Positions 5,047 through 6,579 of a DNA stretch of 6,579 bases are shown here, one piece after another. This stretch comes from Clostridia bacterium. Lineage in GTDB: Bacteria > Bacillota > Clostridia > Christensenellales > HGM11417. The DNA lies in assembly GCA_017407365.1 (NCBI GenBank), contig JAFQWR010000061.1, positions 1 to 6,579 of the forward strand, written 5' to 3'. A model generated the notes under the pieces. That model did no database searches. It had not been told where the DNA came from and worked only from the letters and a program-made list of their open reading frames with translations. The first letter of the stretch is position 1. Each line of letters opens with the position of its first letter. Both the position numbers and the translations under genes were made by a program.

Positions 5047-6579
5047 ATGGAAAAAATCCGATTGTTTCACGATCAAACGGAGGGGTTCGTTACGCCTTGT
5101 GTACCGGATCCCTCCGGTTCTCTTATTATAGGGGCGCGTGTAGAGGCGCCCAAGGGTACAGAGGTATTTTTGGCTTGGTCCAACTGTGCGTACGATTTAA
5201 TGAACGAAGATTATACCCTTGTTCGCATGGCAGAAAAGGGCGATGGACTTTATACTGCTTCGCTTATCTGTCCGCCGCAAACAATGAAATACCATTTCGT
5301 TGTAAGAGCAGGGGAAGAGGATATTATATTTGGCTGTGACGGCAGGCGCAGTCAGGCGTCCAAGGAGGGGGACTATGCAATTGTTCCCGGCTACGATACG
5401 CCCGAATGGTCGAAGGGTGCGCTCTGGTATCAGATTATGCCGGATAGCTTTTTTAACGGCGATCCGCTGAACGATAAGCTGACGTCGGGTGATGTGCGCG
5501 AGCTTGCGTGGAGCGTTCCTCATGCGGGCGGTGATGATTATTACGGCGGTGATCTGAAGGGCATCATGCGTAAGCTCAGCTATATTCAATCGCTTGGTGC
5601 AGAGGTGGTCAGCCTCAATCCCATCTGGAAGGGTACCCATCAGGCGGGATATGGCGCAGACGATCTCACCGCTATCGATTCCTGCTTTGGCAATGCAGAG
5701 CATCTGGTTGCTCTCAGCAGTCTATTGCACAGTAAGGGTATGCGTCTGTGCTTAGACGGCGTTTTTGATTATCTTGTACTGAAATCAAAATACTTCAATG
5801 CGCAGGGCTTCTATCCCCTGGCAGGTGGAGAAAAGGACGGAGATCCGTATTACGGAATCTTTTTAAGAGATAAGGGCGGAAAATACATCGAAAGCTATTG
5901 GTCTCACCCTATTTGCGATTTTTCCAAAAAGGCGTGGAGAGATTTTTCCTATCTTGCGGAGGATTCCGTCACAAAAACATATCTGAAGCCGCCCTATGCA
6001 ATTGATGCATGGCGCATGGATGTAGGCAACGTGTACGAGGGAAGCGATCCCGTGCATTTCGGCAATGCGGTAGACGTTCTTGCAGATATGCGTAAGGCAG
6101 TAAAGAGCGTGGGCGAAGATAAGCTTCTGATTACCGAAAACGATTTGCCCCGTATGCGCAACGAGGGCTCGGTGGATTCTAAATGGAATTACGAGCTTGG
6201 GCTTCCCCTCCGCGACTGGGCGGCAGGTAAAATTTCTCAGAGTGAATTTATTGCCCGTGCAAGGCGTGCAACCTACGCAATGCCGCGTCCTATGGCAGAA
6301 AGCGCCTTCAACCATATCACCACGCACGATACAGCGCGCATCGCCGATACAGCAGAGGGCAATATGCCACGTATTCTTGCGGCTACCCTGTTTATGATGA
6401 CCTTTGTCGGTGCGCCGAGTATCTATTTTGGCGACGAAAACGGTGCTTTTTCGGAGGCTCTGCCCGGTATGGGCAAGGCTGCGCCAGTTTCCTTTAATTC
6501 GATGAATTGGTCTGAGGCAGAGCGTAATAACGCCGTATTCCATCTCTATCGCACGTTGGGAGGGCTTCGCAAGCATCCC
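5047..6579 (+). CDS. GH13 alpha-glucan hydrolase, neopullulanase/cyclomaltodextrinase-like (3' truncated)
   Basis: The frame is open from ATG 5047 to the last base (511 codons, no stop). There is no signal peptide, so it should act in the cytoplasm on imported maltodextrins or similar alpha-glucans. Residues about 25-100 form a CBM34-like beta domain. The GH13 barrel then follows: WYQIMPDSF (127-135), YYGGDLKGI (165-173) and LNPIW (190-194). Region I is LDGVFDY (236-242), region II AWRMD (321-325), region III ITEN (362-365) and region IV THDTAR (426-431). IYFGDENG (459-466) comes later. The triad is therefore D325 nucleophile, E364 acid/base and D428, all present, with R323 and H427. However, the usual Asn-His of region I is Asp241-Tyr242, the Y-D of the Y-D-T-A-D-Y motif is Y202-G203, and the later R-x-P-M arginines are missing (A-P-V-S). 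Substrate preference may thus be unusual. The rest of the barrel end and a C-terminal beta domain probably lie beyond the window. It has its own promoter. Confidence 0.9.
   Translation, partial: MEKIRLFHDQTEGFVTPCVPDPSGSLIIGARVEAPKGTEVFLAWSNCAYDLMNEDYTLVRMAEKGDGLYTASLICPPQTMKYHFVVRAGEEDIIFGCDGRRSQASKEGDYAIVPGYDTPEWSKGALWYQIMPDSFFNGDPLNDKLTSGDVRELAWSVPHAGGDDYYGGDLKGIMRKLSYIQSLGAEVVSLNPIWKGTHQAGYGADDLTAIDSCFGNAEHLVALSSLLHSKGMRLCLDGVFDYLVLKSKYFNAQGFYPLAGGEKDGDPYYGIFLRDKGGKYIESYWSHPICDFSKKAWRDFSYLAEDSVTKTYLKPPYAIDAWRMDVGNVYEGSDPVHFGNAVDVLADMRKAVKSVGEDKLLITENDLPRMRNEGSVDSKWNYELGLPLRDWAAGKISQSEFIARARRATYAMPRPMAESAFNHITTHDTARIADTAEGNMPRILAATLFMMTFVGAPSIYFGDENGAFSEALPGMGKAAPVSFNSMNWSEAERNNAVFHLYRTLGGLRKHP

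Noticed and set aside
5197..5703. Minus-strand 168-codon open frame
   Set aside because: Antisense shadow of the GH13 N-terminal half, with no ribosome binding site or domain evidence.
5863..6576. Minus-strand 237-codon open frame under the GH13 gene
   Set aside because: It lies wholly antisense to a confidently identified GH13 coding region. Its product is rich in Cys, His and Arg without a recognisable domain, as expected for a shadow frame.
1..6579. CRISPR array, tRNA/rRNA genes, insertion sequences, attachment sites
   Set aside because: No regularly spaced short repeats, no cloverleaf or rRNA-like sequence, and no transposase, integrase or terminal inverted repeats were seen. Nearly all bases are in coding regions.

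Overview
The window looks like a piece of a moderate-GC Clostridia-type (Firmicutes) chromosome, probably from an uncultured gut or other anaerobe. The grounds are strong AGGAGG-type ribosome binding sites, short intergenic gaps, a sigma-A promoter with near-consensus boxes, Gram-positive style signal peptides, and surface proteins built of LamG-like and bacterial Ig-like modules. I cannot name a species. All genes are on the + strand; the minus-strand reading frames are shadows.

Layout: (1) 1-429 is the 3' end of a secreted LamG/concanavalin-A-like protein whose 5' end lies outside the window. It is followed by a GC-rich stem-loop at 438-464. (2) 488-1345 is an exported, beta-rich orphan protein. 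(3) 1342-2253 overlaps it by ATGA and encodes a polytopic membrane protein. It resembles the CPBP/Rce1-like intramembrane protease family but appears to have lost the catalytic histidines. (4) 2339-4936 is a large surface protein: signal peptide, three LamG-like repeats, three Big_3-type Ig-like repeats, and a C-terminal Cys-Gly-Ser / transmembrane / Lys-Arg tail resembling the Cys-containing sorting signals of other phyla. (5) 4937-5046 carries a good sigma-A promoter inside a long inverted repeat. (6) 5047 to the window end is a 3'-truncated GH13 alpha-glucan hydrolase of the neopullulanase/cyclomaltodextrinase type. It has no signal peptide and substitutions in conserved region I.

As a working picture, the locus combines surface glycan-binding or adhesive proteins (genes 1 and 4), a translationally coupled envelope pair of unknown function (genes 2 and 3), and an intracellular maltodextrin-type hydrolase under its own promoter. 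The most interesting point is the CPBP-like membrane protein directly upstream of a protein with a Cys-type C-terminal sorting tail. In other bacteria and archaea such tails are predicted to be processed by CPBP-family sorting proteases. The missing histidines argue against this copy being an active protease, so that link is a hypothesis.
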